From positions 1 through 32,052 of the forward strand of contig CALVSR010000011.1 of the NCBI GenBank assembly GCA_944359075.1: a DNA stretch of 32,052 nt. The letters run 5' to 3'. A program made the translations under genes and the position numbers. The notes under the pieces are model-generated. The model was not told the origin of the DNA. It was given only the letters and a program-made list of their open reading frames with translations, and did not search any database. Positions 1-7,650 of this stretch are shown here, piece by piece; the first letter of the stretch is position 1, and every line of letters begins with the position of its first letter. Origin of the DNA: an uncultured Bacilli bacterium (GTDB taxonomy: Bacteria; Bacillota_I; Bacilli_A; RF39; UBA660).

Positions 1-211
1 GATCTCTTGACCTCATTATATCTGTCTTTTATTATTTTGTACAGTTTTTTAATAAAAATTCCTGTTAAGTTTACACCTTTCTAAAAAACTATTTTCCCGC
101 TTTTTCTTTTAATTTTATCATTACAGGATTCTTTTTTTATTTCTAACTATTGCTCAGCTTCTCTTCTAGGGAATATCTCTTACTTTTATACTCCATATTC
201 TTTTCATAAAA

Positions 212-1621
212 CTAATTATAAGCATTATCGTTTTCTAGCGTTTCTTGAAAATAACTTACTTGATTACGATTTAACTTTTCTATATTATTTTTCGAAGTAT
301 AAATATATATTTTACATTTAGAATAATTAATAATTTTTTTATTATTAATATCTTGAAGAATTTCTCTTAATAATTCTAAAATATTACTATCATTATTCTC
401 AAAATATAACCATAAATAATCTGTATATTCTTTATCATATTTCAATTTGTAGTTCTTAGTATGTTTAGAAACAATTCTTATATCATTGCGATCTTCTTCT
501 ATGTATTCCATCATATTACCATTATGAGATTCAATCACTAAATTCTCTTGCATAGGCATAATGATTTCCTCTTTCAAATACACTTCATGATTCATATCAT
601 TAATATAATCAAAACTGGTAAATCCTATGGTACCAATTCCTACACCTACTCCAAACAATATTAATGATACAATAAATGAAACTAGTAAAAATTTCTTCTT
701 ATTCTTTCTATTCATAATGAAGTTGAATAGTACCACTAATATTATAATATTTATGAAAATACAAGATACTGTTGCTAGGAAAATACCTAAAAAGAATAAC
801 CCCGTTTTCATAATTAAAAATGATATCACCAATGCTACAACAAAGAAAACTAAGGATATAGAACATGGGAAAGCTATCATCAAGGCAAATCCTTTTATCA
901 AAAATAATAAACATTTTAACATTCCAGATATAAATCGATACTCTGAATGTTTGGGATCCCTGATAACGATCTTTTCTTTTTTCTTTTCCAAATATACTTT
1001 TTCGGGTTCTGTATTTCTTTTGGTTATTTCTGATTCATTATTTTCTTCTTTGGTATTTTTATCTTCTTTGACAATTACATAATAATCCAAGTATCTTACT
1101 TTAAAAATATGAATGAATAATATAATAGCTAAGATTGTTGCAAATACTAAGTATATGCTATCACAAATTCGAGAAATCATATTCTCTACCTGGTATGGAA
1201 AAACAGATATAAGACCTGATAATATATGGTTTCCAATTGCTCCTATTATGGAAAAAAGTAATAATAATACGATTCCAATTATAAACTGCTCAAAAATACA
1301 CTTTAGTCTAGTGTTCCATTTCATACTACTAAACATATCTACCGTTTTCGTAATAAAAGATAAAAAATCATCCACATATTTATTGATTGTAATCTTAGAC
1401 TGCTTTTCTCTATTAACTTCCCTAATGTCTTGATTTAATAGATCATCCACATTTAAGTTAAACATTTTGGCAAGTTGAATTACTTTGTCCATTTCAGGAT
1501 ACGCTTGATTGGATTCCCATTTAGAAACAGACTGTCTAGAAACACCAAGTTGTTCTGCTAGTTGTTCTTGAGAAAGATTATGTTCTTTTCTAATCTTCTT
1601 TAAATTTTCTGCTAAATTCAT
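212..1621 (-). CDS. XRE-family transcriptional regulator with multi-pass membrane region
   Basis: Predicted DNA-binding regulator tethered to the membrane (469 aa). Residues 1-65 form a classic XRE helix-turn-helix (LSQEQLAEQLGVSRQSVSKWE). After a linker come hydrophobic segments at about 110-135, 150-173, 235-303 and 310-333, then a polar tail of about 130 residues that probably lies outside the membrane. A charged, Glu/Lys-rich loop (about 185-225) separates the membrane blocks. The layout suggests an envelope-sensing one-component regulator, but the signal is unknown. SD GGAGG lies before the ATG. The gene is monocistronic: an extended -10 promoter lies upstream, and a terminator separates it from the ABC exporter operon transcribed in the same direction. 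The 211 bases downstream hold nothing I recognise. The HTH call is firm; the sensory role is inference. Confidence 0.85.
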   Translation of the reverse strand: MNLAENLKKIRKEHNLSQEQLAEQLGVSRQSVSKWESNQAYPEMDKVIQLAKMFNLNVDDLLNQDIREVNREKQSKITINKYVDDFLSFITKTVDMFSSMKWNTRLKCIFEQFIIGIVLLLLFSIIGAIGNHILSGLISVFPYQVENMISRICDSIYLVFATILAIILFIHIFKVRYLDYYVIVKEDKNTKEENNESEITKRNTEPEKVYLEKKKEKIVIRDPKHSEYRFISGMLKCLLFLIKGFALMIAFPCSISLVFFVVALVISFLIMKTGLFFLGIFLATVSCIFINIIILVVLFNFIMNRKNKKKFLLVSFIVSLILFGVGVGIGTIGFTSFDYINDMNHEVYLKEEIIMPMQENLVIESHNGNMMEYIEEDRNDIRIVSKHTKNYKLKYDKEYTDYLWLYFENNDSNILELLREILQDINNKKIINYSKCKIYIYTSKNNIEKLNRNQVSYFQETLENDNAYN

Positions 1622-1664
1622 TTTATTTTTTCCTCCTTTTCACCAACATTTTATATTTTCAACT

Positions 1665-1715
1665 GGTTGCATTCTACCAATTTTTAGTTGTTTTTTGTTA
1701 ATTTTCGGTTGCATT
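1665..1715. repeat. Direct repeat GGTTGCATT bracketing the XRE promoter (possible operator)
   Basis: GGTTGCATT occurs at 1665-1673 and again at 1707-1715, 42 bp apart, close to four helical turns. One copy overlaps the downstream edge of the -10 and the other lies just upstream of the -35. This suits autoregulation by the XRE protein through looping or cooperative binding. The repeats are seen directly; their function is inferred. Confidence 0.4.
1671..1701 (-). promoter_or_regulatory. Putative promoter of the membrane XRE regulator
   Basis: On the minus strand a TTAACA -35 (1696-1701) and a TAGAAT -10 (1671-1676) are separated by 19 bp. The -10 is preceded by TGG, an extended -10, which can tolerate the long spacer. 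It lies about 50 bases upstream of the ATG at 1621. Confidence 0.45.
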
Positions 1716-1733
1716 TACTTTATTTTAACATAG

Positions 1734-1757
1734 AAAAAGAACTATTCAAGTTCTTTC
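1734..1757 (-). terminator. Intrinsic terminator after the ABC exporter operon
   Basis: Minus-strand stem AAAGAACT / AGTTCTTT (arms 1749-1756 and 1736-1743, loop of 5) followed by T residues. It lies about 30 bases past the permease stop and before the XRE promoter. Confidence 0.6.
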
Positions 1758-1786
1758 TAAACAGATAAAAAATAAATGGAATACTA

Positions 1787-3361
1787 TTAGTTTTTAATAT
1801 CTCTTTTTGTATAAACAATATTCGTAATCCCATATAGAATTATAGTTACTACTATAGAAATCATAATTCCTCTCCCATAACTAATATTAGCTTGTTTTAA
1901 AATATTAGTATATGGCTCTAATTTACCATGAATAAATCCTACATCAAAGAATAAGAACGGTGTATAGATTAAAAATCTGCATTTTAAGTTAGCACATAGA
2001 AACCAGTAAATAGGAGATAGTATAGCTAAAATAGATGTAATTCCAACTGTTATACTGGTACTTAAAGTGATGGCAGATAAGAAAAATAAAATACTTAAAA
2101 AACAAATCACAGAAATACTAGCAACAAATAGCTCTTTCAACAAATATAAATAATAATTTACTTCTACAACATGATGATTCATATAAAGAAGTTTAGGTGT
2201 AAATAAATCTGTGAATCCGTATTTCATACCACTGTATAAGCTTAAGAATAATAAACCGATTAACCAGATGATATAAGCGTGGATTATCAAATAGATAAAC
2301 TTACTAAGTAATATCTTCCACCTTCTGACAGGTGCAGTAATGATATTTTTAATCGTACCTTTACTATGTTCTCCTGCAATAATATTTCCACTTGTAATAC
2401 TAACCAAAACCATAACTATTACCGAAAAATGAAAAATCAAATTAACATTAGATTTGGTAGTTAAATAAATATCATAGTCATCTATTTGATCATCACTATT
2501 AAATGCTAGATCATGCGGAATAGAATGCTCTTGACTATATAATATGATATTTCTTTTACTGATTGCATCCTCTTTTAAATAAGTATAATATCTTGCATAA
2601 TCTTGATAGGTAGGAAAAGAATTATTATAATTTTGAGGTTTAAACTCCGCTTTTTTTATTAATTCCTGATTTGCATGGATTCCTAGTTGATGGTATTGAT
2701 TTAGATTTAAAGCAAGATAATGATTACTTTTTTCAACCTTATTTAAAGCAATAAAATTAGCTATTTCTTTTTCTTCCTCTGGTATTAGTCCTTTATTCAA
2801 TAGATATTCCATATAAACATAATACTTATTAGACTTTAAAATGTTAGCATAGTCATTTATTTTTTCTTCATTTTCTAAATATAATGTATCTAGTTCTTGT
2901 TTTGGATATGCAGTACATAAATGATGAATTTCTCCTTGAAAAGGTGATTCAAATATATAGCTTGATGTATTGCATATTTGTTGTATCGTTGAACTATCAT
3001 AATTTTCTTTTAAGATTTTAATTCCAATATTAGTACTAGACAAACGAATCATCTCTTCTGCTAAATCTCTCGCATAATCATTCCCTTGTATTTCTAAAGA
3101 ATTTAAATAAGTATAAATTTTTCCTTTTACTTCATATACCATTAAATTATAATCTTCTTCTAATGTCCTATTTTCTTTATTGGATAATTCTTCTATTTTC
3201 TTTTGAAAATTACTGAAACTCCATACACTCTTTTCATACATTTTACTATATATTTCTACAAAACCTATGGATACTACTAACATAATAATACTAATTATTA
3301 CGAGCTTCTTAATACTGTAATTTTTAATAAACTCACTTTTTACTAAATTCACTATTTTCAT
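1787..3361 (-). CDS. ABC-2-type exporter permease with large extracytoplasmic loop
   Basis: Membrane partner (524 aa) of the HTH-ATPase encoded just upstream. It has one N-terminal membrane helix (about residues 15-37), then about 270 polar residues likely outside the cell, then about five further helices in the C-terminal half. The cytoplasmic stretch after the second helix (GEHSKGTIKNIITAPVRRW) is typical of ABC-2 permeases, where it contacts the ATPase. The frame opens at a TTG at 3379, but I choose the ATG at 3361 because GGTG lies at good distance before it. That leaves a 29-nt overlap with the ATPase gene, so translation is probably coupled. The substrate is unknown; peptide or antimicrobial efflux, or immunity, is a common role for this architecture. 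Confidence 0.8.
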   Translation of the reverse strand: MKIVNLVKSEFIKNYSIKKLVIISIIMLVVSIGFVEIYSKMYEKSVWSFSNFQKKIEELSNKENRTLEEDYNLMVYEVKGKIYTYLNSLEIQGNDYARDLAEEMIRLSSTNIGIKILKENYDSSTIQQICNTSSYIFESPFQGEIHHLCTAYPKQELDTLYLENEEKINDYANILKSNKYYVYMEYLLNKGLIPEEEKEIANFIALNKVEKSNHYLALNLNQYHQLGIHANQELIKKAEFKPQNYNNSFPTYQDYARYYTYLKEDAISKRNIILYSQEHSIPHDLAFNSDDQIDDYDIYLTTKSNVNLIFHFSVIVMVLVSITSGNIIAGEHSKGTIKNIITAPVRRWKILLSKFIYLIIHAYIIWLIGLLFLSLYSGMKYGFTDLFTPKLLYMNHHVVEVNYYLYLLKELFVASISVICFLSILFFLSAITLSTSITVGITSILAILSPIYWFLCANLKCRFLIYTPFLFFDVGFIHGKLEPYTNILKQANISYGRGIMISIVVTIILYGITNIVYTKRDIKN

Positions 3362-4331
3362 CTTGTTCACCACTTTCAAAACTCTCTGTCTTAGTAAAAA
3401 ATAATTCTTCTAAACTAATATTTTTATATTTAGCTTCTTCTATACCAAAATCACTAATGATATTACCTTGATCGATGATAATAACCCTATCACAAATATT
3501 TTCTACCTCTGATAAAATATGACTACTAATTAAAATACTCATATTTTGTTCCGTGCTAATCTTTTTTAACATACTTCTTAACTCTTTGATTCCTCTGGGA
3601 TCTAAACCGTTTGTAGGTTCATCTAAAATCAAAAGTTTGGGCTTTTTAATTAATGCATTGGCAAGGGCTAGTCGTTGCTTCATCCCCAATGAATATTTTT
3701 TTACTTTATCATGAATTCTATCATCAAGACCAACAAACTTTACCATTTCATCTATATATTCTTTATCCTTTATATCATTCATAAGAGCCGTTATTTGCAG
3801 ATTCTTCTTTCCTGTTAAATTTAGATACATATCGGGACTTTCAATAATGCTTCCTGTCTTGGATAAGGCCTTTTCTAAATCTTTTTGAATATCATAACCA
3901 CAAATTTTAATCTTTCCGGAATCCGCTTTGTATAACTTTAAAATCGTTTTAATCAATGTGGTTTTTCCAGCACCATTTGGACCAATCAATCCTACAATAT
4001 CACCTTCATACATCGTTAGATTAATATTATTTAGAATTTTTCTTTTACCAAAAGATTTAGATAAATTGGATACTTCTAGTACTTTACTATGATGATTGAT
4101 ATTAATTTCTTTTTTCTTAAATTGTCTTTCCCCATTTAAAAGTTCCTGAACTGTAACATGAAATATTTTAGATAATTCTGTTAAATAAGATATATCTGGA
4201 GCATTAATTCCTCTTTCCCATTTAGAAACCGATGTATCCATGATTCCTAGCATATTGGCTAATTCCTTTTGAGTTAATTGATTTTCTTTTCTAAGGTTAC
4301 TAATAAACAAGCCCATTTTTTCTTGATTCAT
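3333..4331 (-). CDS. ABC transporter ATPase fused to an N-terminal XRE helix-turn-helix
   Basis: Fusion protein of 332 aa. Residues 1-65 are an XRE HTH (LTQKELANMLGIMDTSVSKWE). A linker follows, and from about 85 there is a full ABC ATPase: Walker A GPNGAGKTT (117-125), signature YSLGMKQR (213-220), Walker B LLILDEPTNGLD (233-244) and switch His in ISSH (271). All catalytic residues are present. The ATG at 4331 is preferred over the GTG at 4340 because GAGGTG sits six bases before it. It is the first gene of a two-gene operon with the ABC-2 permease. The HTH may let the exporter ATPase regulate its own operon, for example by sensing transport state. That role is inference; the domain order is clear. 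Confidence 0.88.
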   Translation of the reverse strand: MNQEKMGLFISNLRKENQLTQKELANMLGIMDTSVSKWERGINAPDISYLTELSKIFHVTVQELLNGERQFKKKEININHHSKVLEVSNLSKSFGKRKILNNINLTMYEGDIVGLIGPNGAGKTTLIKTILKLYKADSGKIKICGYDIQKDLEKALSKTGSIIESPDMYLNLTGKKNLQITALMNDIKDKEYIDEMVKFVGLDDRIHDKVKKYSLGMKQRLALANALIKKPKLLILDEPTNGLDPRGIKELRSMLKKISTEQNMSILISSHILSEVENICDRVIIIDQGNIISDFGIEEAKYKNISLEELFFTKTESFESGEQDENSEFSKK

Positions 4332-4370
4332 AAGGGTCACCTCATGTTCATATTAACAGATATCAATAAA

Positions 4371-4403
4371 AAAGTATATGGCTTATTAGGCTAGTTATAC
4401 TTT
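4371..4403. promoter_or_regulatory. Perfect 8-bp dyad in the divergent intergenic region
   Basis: AAAGTATA (4371-4378) and TATACTTT (4396-4403) form a perfect inverted repeat, 25 bp centre to centre. It lies between the divergent exporter and uptake operons. It could be an operator for the HTH-ATPase. No T-tract suggests it is a terminator. Confidence 0.3.
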
Positions 4404-4444
4404 AAGGATGATTAAAATAAAAATACTAATTTTTGATTTCCATA

Positions 4445-4473
4445 ATAACACTTCACTAAAGTTTTCATATAAT
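4445..4473 (+). promoter_or_regulatory. Promoter of the ABC uptake operon
   Basis: Consensus -10 TATAAT (4468-4473) with ATAACA (4445-4450) 17 bp upstream. The predicted start at about 4480 leaves a very short leader, with the SD AAAGGAGGA (4482-4490) almost at the 5' end. There is no room for a riboswitch. Confidence 0.6.
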
Positions 4474-4493
4474 AAACTAGTAAAGGAGGATAT

Positions 4494-5489
4494 ATGAAAA
4501 AGATAATTTATTCGATTATTTGTATAGTCATTATTGGTTTGATTGCGCTATTATTTATTTTGGATCTAAATAAAGGTGATAAAAAGAATAATGATTTAGA
4601 GAAAATTCGAGTTGCTGAAGTTGCTCATACAGTATTCTACGCTCCACAATATGCTGCTATTAGTCAAGGCTTCTTTGAAGAAGAAGGTCTAGACATTGAA
4701 CTTATTTTAACACCAGGTGCTGACAAGGTTACTGCTGCTGTTTTATCAGGTGATGTTGAAATTGGTTTTTCTGGAAGTGAAGCATGTATTTATGTATATA
4801 ATGCCGGAGAAAAAGATTATTTAAAGACTTTTGCTCAATTAACTCAAAAAGATGGTACTTTCTTAGTATCACGTGAAAAGATTGATAACTTTACACTAGA
4901 TGATTTAAAAGGAAAGAGTGTCATTGGAGGAAGACAGGGTGGGATGCCAGAAATGACATTCGAATGGGCACTTCGTCAAAATGGAATTGATCCTGTTAAT
5001 GACTTAGATATCGATACTAGTGTTGCTTTTGCTGCTATGAGTGGTGCTTTTATAGGGGGACAAGGAGATTTTGTTACTCTATTTGAACCAAATGCACTAC
5101 AAATAGAACAGCAAGGATTGGGATATGTTGTGGCTTCTATTGGAGAACTTGGAGGAGTAGTACCATATACTTCTTACAGTGCTCGTATTAGTTACCTTGA
5201 ACAAAATCCTGAAATTATTGAGAAATTTACAAGAGCTATTCAAAAAGGACTTGATTATGTGCATAATCATAGTGATGAAGAAGTAGCTAGTGCCATACTA
5301 GAATTTTTCCCAGATACATCATTAAATGATTTAACTGGAGTTATTAAAAGATATCGTAGTATTGAAGCATGGCCAACTACTACTGAATTTAGTAGTGAAT
5401 CATTCTACCATTTGCAAGAAATTATGCAAGCTGCTAATGAATTAGATAATACTGTAAAATACGAAGATTTAATCTATATCAAGGACTAG
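4494..5489 (+). CDS. ABC transporter substrate-binding protein, NitT/TauT/SsuA (NMT1-like) family
   Basis: Extracytoplasmic solute receptor of 331 aa. Residues 1-24 are a hydrophobic N-terminal anchor without an obvious lipobox Cys, so it is probably held by an uncleaved helix. The mature fold starts near residue 40 with RVAEVAHTVFYAPQYAAISQGFF and continues with GLDIELILTPGADK, LSGDVEIGFSGSEA and DLKGKSVIGGRQGG. These are hallmark segments of binding proteins for nitrate/taurine/sulfonate or thiamine-precursor-like ligands. The exact ligand cannot be read from sequence. It is followed after 3 nt by its ATPase gene. The transporter is probably not functional here because that ATPase gene is interrupted. 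Confidence 0.85.
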   Translation: MKKIIYSIICIVIIGLIALLFILDLNKGDKKNNDLEKIRVAEVAHTVFYAPQYAAISQGFFEEEGLDIELILTPGADKVTAAVLSGDVEIGFSGSEACIYVYNAGEKDYLKTFAQLTQKDGTFLVSREKIDNFTLDDLKGKSVIGGRQGGMPEMTFEWALRQNGIDPVNDLDIDTSVAFAAMSGAFIGGQGDFVTLFEPNALQIEQQGLGYVVASIGELGGVVPYTSYSARISYLEQNPEIIEKFTRAIQKGLDYVHNHSDEEVASAILEFFPDTSLNDLTGVIKRYRSIEAWPTTTEFSSESFYHLQEIMQAANELDNTVKYEDLIYIKD

Positions 5490-5492
5490 ATA

Positions 5493-5981
5493 ATGAAACC
5501 AATCTTAAGTATTCAAAACTTACAAAAAACTTACCATGATATTGATGGAGAAGTATGTGCAATTCAAGATATTACCTTAGATGTTTATGAAAAAGAACTT
5601 ATTTCCATTGTAGGTCCTTCTGGTTGTGGAAAAACAAGCTTACTTTCTATCCTATCCAATTTAGAAAATAAGTCAGATGGTACCATTTCTTTTAATAAAG
5701 ATAATATTACATTAGGCTACATGTTACAAAAAGATGCATTATTTCCCTGGAAGACAATTTTAGAAAATTGCCTAATAGGATTAGAAATTAATCATACATT
5801 AAACAAAGAAACAAAAAATAGAGTTATTCAGTTATTAAATACTTATGGACTAGGAGATTTTATTCATAAATATCCAGATGCTTTATCTGGGGGTATGAAG
5901 CAAAGAGTTGCTTTAATTCGAACATTAGCTGTAGATCCAGATATTTTGCTCCTAGATGAGCCTTTCGCCCGATATTGTTAG
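5493..5981 (+). pseudogene. ABC transporter ATPase (SsuB/TauB-like), 3' truncated at prophage junction
   Basis: N-terminal 158 residues of a nitrate/sulfonate-type import ATPase. Visible are Walker A GPSGCGKTS (41-49), Q-loop Q79 (YMLQKDALFPW), signature LSGGMKQR (131-138) and Walker B ILLLDEPF (151-158). After DEPF (or DEPFA) the frame reads ARYC and stops, where homologues continue SALD or AALD through the D-loop, switch His and about 80-90 further residues. The family is normally about 240-260 aa; this is 162. The break coincides with the start of phage-type genes, so I read it as disruption by integration, not decay. SD AAGGA lies before the ATG, 3 nt after the binding-protein stop. The missing 3' part and the permease gene are expected at the far prophage end. 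Confidence 0.85.
5958..5972. other. Putative attL core at the host/prophage junction
   Basis: The ATPase family match stops within these bases (GAGCCTTTCGCCCGA). Left of them is conserved Walker B coding sequence; right of them is an inverted repeat and a phage HNH-like gene. The exact crossover cannot be placed without attR or an empty site. Confidence 0.5.
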
Positions 5982-6009
5982 TACTAAACTAAAGGAGAAC
6001 TAACAATAT
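5972..6009 (+). repeat. Perfect 11-bp inverted repeat enclosing an SD and the start of an HNH-like gene
   Basis: ATATTGTTAGT (5972-5982) pairs with ACTAACAATAT (5999-6009) around a 16-nt loop that contains AAAGGAG (5991-5997). The ATG of the next gene begins at 6008, so its first two bases are in the stem. It may modulate translation, be an integrase-binding dyad beside attL, or both. Confidence 0.6.
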
Positions 6010-6511
6010 GAATAATTTAAAATGTAGAAAACAAGGATTCAATAAATATATTTGTAAAAGAACTAATAAAGAAATCAAATTATGTGATTGTAAGAATTGC
6101 CCTTATAAGGAATATAAAGATAAAAAATGCACAACTATTATGAAAAAGTCCAGTTTAGAGTGGAAAAATGCACAAAAAAGTCCGGTTTACTGTACAAAAA
6201 TGAAGAAAAAAAGTAGTAAGCTTACTAAATTAGAACGAAATAGATTTAGTCTATTTACTGATAATATGAGCAAATGTTATTTCTGTCCAAACAAAAAAGA
6301 CCACACTCATGAGATATTTTGTGGTCGTAACAGACAGAATTCTATGAGATATGGTCTATGCCTACCTATTTGTGAATCATGCCATAGAAAGTATCAAAAT
6401 GATTCTGTATTCAATGAAGAATGGCACATCAAAGGGCAATTAAAATTTATCGAGGTTTATCCTAATTTAAGGTTTGAGGATATATTTAGGATTAATTATT
6501 TAGACAAATGA
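6008..6511 (+). CDS. Cys-rich HNH-like zinc protein, phage-type
   Basis: Small basic protein (167 aa). The C-terminal half carries CYFC (90-93), HTHEIF (99-104), GRNRQNSMRYGLC (106-118) and CESCH (122-126), then ends FEDIFRINYL. This matches a small HNH-type family common in Firmicutes phages, often written CxxC..HE.FFG..R..S..YGL..PLC..CH. The N-terminal half has a second Cys cluster (C16, C26, C28, C31, C41), possibly another zinc knuckle. Nuclease activity is not proven; a full catalytic HNH triad is not obvious. It is the only plus-strand gene I accept in the prophage part, directly beside attL and convergent with the toxin-antitoxin pair. SD AAAGGAG is in the loop of the 5972-6009 inverted repeat. 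Confidence 0.7.
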   Translation: MNNLKCRKQGFNKYICKRTNKEIKLCDCKNCPYKEYKDKKCTTIMKKSSLEWKNAQKSPVYCTKMKKKSSKLTKLERNRFSLFTDNMSKCYFCPNKKDHTHEIFCGRNRQNSMRYGLCLPICESCHRKYQNDSVFNEEWHIKGQLKFIEVYPNLRFEDIFRINYLDK

Positions 6512-6534
6512 AAACTAGGAACAAATCCTAGTTT
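6512..6534. terminator. Hairpin between convergent HNH-like and toxin genes
   Basis: Perfect 9-bp stem AAACTAGGA / TCCTAGTTT with a 5-nt loop, starting one base after the HNH-like gene's stop. There is no strong T-tract on either side, so termination may be weak. The remaining bases to 6624 show nothing clear. Confidence 0.45.
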
Positions 6535-6624
6535 ATGGATAGACTAATATGTCCTTCGATTTCTCTTCACAATGCTATCCGCATTATATATTATGTTGCA
6601 TAATTACAAAATAATACTAATTTA

Positions 6625-6981
6625 TTATATTTGAAACTTTGAAATCATATCTAACTGATAGTCTTGATATTTCTGGATAAATTCTGTTTTTTTATCTATT
6701 GGTAATTCCCCAATTTTTTGACCCATTTTCGTTCTAGGACCAGTGTATATTTTAGTAGTTTTAATAATAGATTTTTTTGCTAAACCGATTGACTTTGCTA
6801 CGCTATCCTCCAATTCAACATCATAAATACCACAATCGGCAGATGAAGATATAATTACATAATGTATATCAACAAACTGTAACTGATTATTCCCATCATT
6901 TCCAATAATTAAAATAGGTCTAACTTTTTGCATACCATTATTAGGTTTGGTGGCAACATATGTCCAGATTTCCCCAATCAT
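6625..6981 (-). CDS. PemK/MazF-like type II toxin
   Basis: Predicted ribonuclease toxin, 118 aa. The N-terminus MIGEIWTYVATKP followed by KVRPILIIGND (R21-P22) is the characteristic opening of the PemK/MazF fold (GDIW..G...RPVLVI), and SIIKTTKIYTG supplies the second conserved strand with Thr residues. Known members cut mRNA. The ATG at 6981 is chosen over the GTG at 6990: it overlaps the antitoxin stop as TGATG and has AGAGGAG seven bases upstream. The pair is therefore translationally coupled, antitoxin first. It lies in the cargo zone at the left prophage end and could act in lysogen maintenance or in defence against other phages. Family confidence is good; target and role are not determined. 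Confidence 0.8.
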   Translation of the reverse strand: MIGEIWTYVATKPNNGMQKVRPILIIGNDGNNQLQFVDIHYVIISSSADCGIYDVELEDSVAKSIGLAKKSIIKTTKIYTGPRTKMGQKIGELPIDKKTEFIQKYQDYQLDMISKFQI

Positions 6982-7538
6982 CAATCCCACTCCTCTTCTT
7001 CTGGTTGAAATACAGAATTGATGAAGTAATTAGCAATACTTGATTTTGAAATCGTTTTATCGCTTCTTTCATCAGGGTCTAAGCCAACTCGTGCTAATAT
7101 CCAAGGTTCTTGATTATGTGTCATTTCTTCTAGAAATTTTGAGTCATATTTTGAAAAGTTATTTTTTACATAATTTAATATATCTAAGGTCTGCGGATCA
7201 AAGTCTATAAGTTGAAAGTTGACATCAATAGGATTGAAAGAAAAAGATCTAAATGTGTGATAAACAGATGGAACTACAGGACCATGAACCCACGCTTCCA
7301 TTTCTTCATAAAATAATTCTTTATCATTAAAGGCAAATGAAAATCCTTGAGATAAATATAGTAATTTTTGCAATTTTAATGGTTCTGGATGAATCTCATT
7401 TATAAACCATTTAGCAATATCTTGCGCACTATACCTTTTCAACATAATATCACTATCCTCTTTATTATTAGTTCTTTTTTCTAGCTTAATTAAATCATAC
7501 CACAAATTGGTGAAGAATACTATAACATTTTTCCACAT
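6981..7538 (-). CDS. Panacea-domain antitoxin (DUF4065 / SocA-like)
   Basis: Predicted antitoxin, 185 aa. The Panacea signature is clear: YSAQDIAKWFI (36-46), LKLQKLLYLSQGFSF (54-68) and WVHGPVVPSVYHTFRSF (83-99), ending in an acidic tail QPEEEEWD. Panacea domains are known to neutralise many unrelated toxins, each usually encoded next to it. Here the partner is a PemK/MazF-like toxin. The frame is open to a TTG at 7601, but the ATG at 7538 has the strong SD AAAAGGAG nine bases upstream and lies downstream of a promoter-like pair. A further ATG at 7445, with AGAGG, would begin just four residues before the domain. The extra N-terminal 30 residues could be a toxin-specific extension. Confidence 0.8.
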   Translation of the reverse strand: MWKNVIVFFTNLWYDLIKLEKRTNNKEDSDIMLKRYSAQDIAKWFINEIHPEPLKLQKLLYLSQGFSFAFNDKELFYEEMEAWVHGPVVPSVYHTFRSFSFNPIDVNFQLIDFDPQTLDILNYVKNNFSKYDSKFLEEMTHNQEPWILARVGLDPDERSDKTISKSSIANYFINSVFQPEEEEWD

Positions 7539-7583
7539 TTTGTCAATCTCCTTTTGCATTTTGTCATTTTTATTTTGCAACCT

Positions 7584-7613
7584 ATCATATATATTATTCA
7601 AAATAGAAATTAA
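7584..7613 (-). promoter_or_regulatory. Possible promoter of the toxin-antitoxin pair
   Basis: Minus strand TATGAT -10 (7584-7589) with a weak TTAATT -35 (7608-7613), 18-bp spacing. It lies after the late-operon terminator, so the pair could be transcribed independently of phage lysis genes in a lysogen. Confidence 0.3.
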
Positions 7614-7650
7614 TTTTACTTTATCCTATGCGTAATTATTTCTTAAAATC

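Noticed and set aside
627-1433. Long plus-strand open frames opposite the XRE regulator
   Set aside because: They lie antisense to a protein with a clear HTH and membrane pattern, and have no SD or recognisable domains; they are shadows of AT-rich coding sequence.
4341-4493. TPP or other riboswitch before the binding-protein gene
   Set aside because: The promoter at 4445-4473 leaves only about 14 bases of leader, and no conserved riboswitch core is visible.
7539-7601. Extended N-terminus of the Panacea protein to a TTG at 7601
   Set aside because: The ATG at 7538 has a much stronger SD and the extra region contains a promoter-like sequence.
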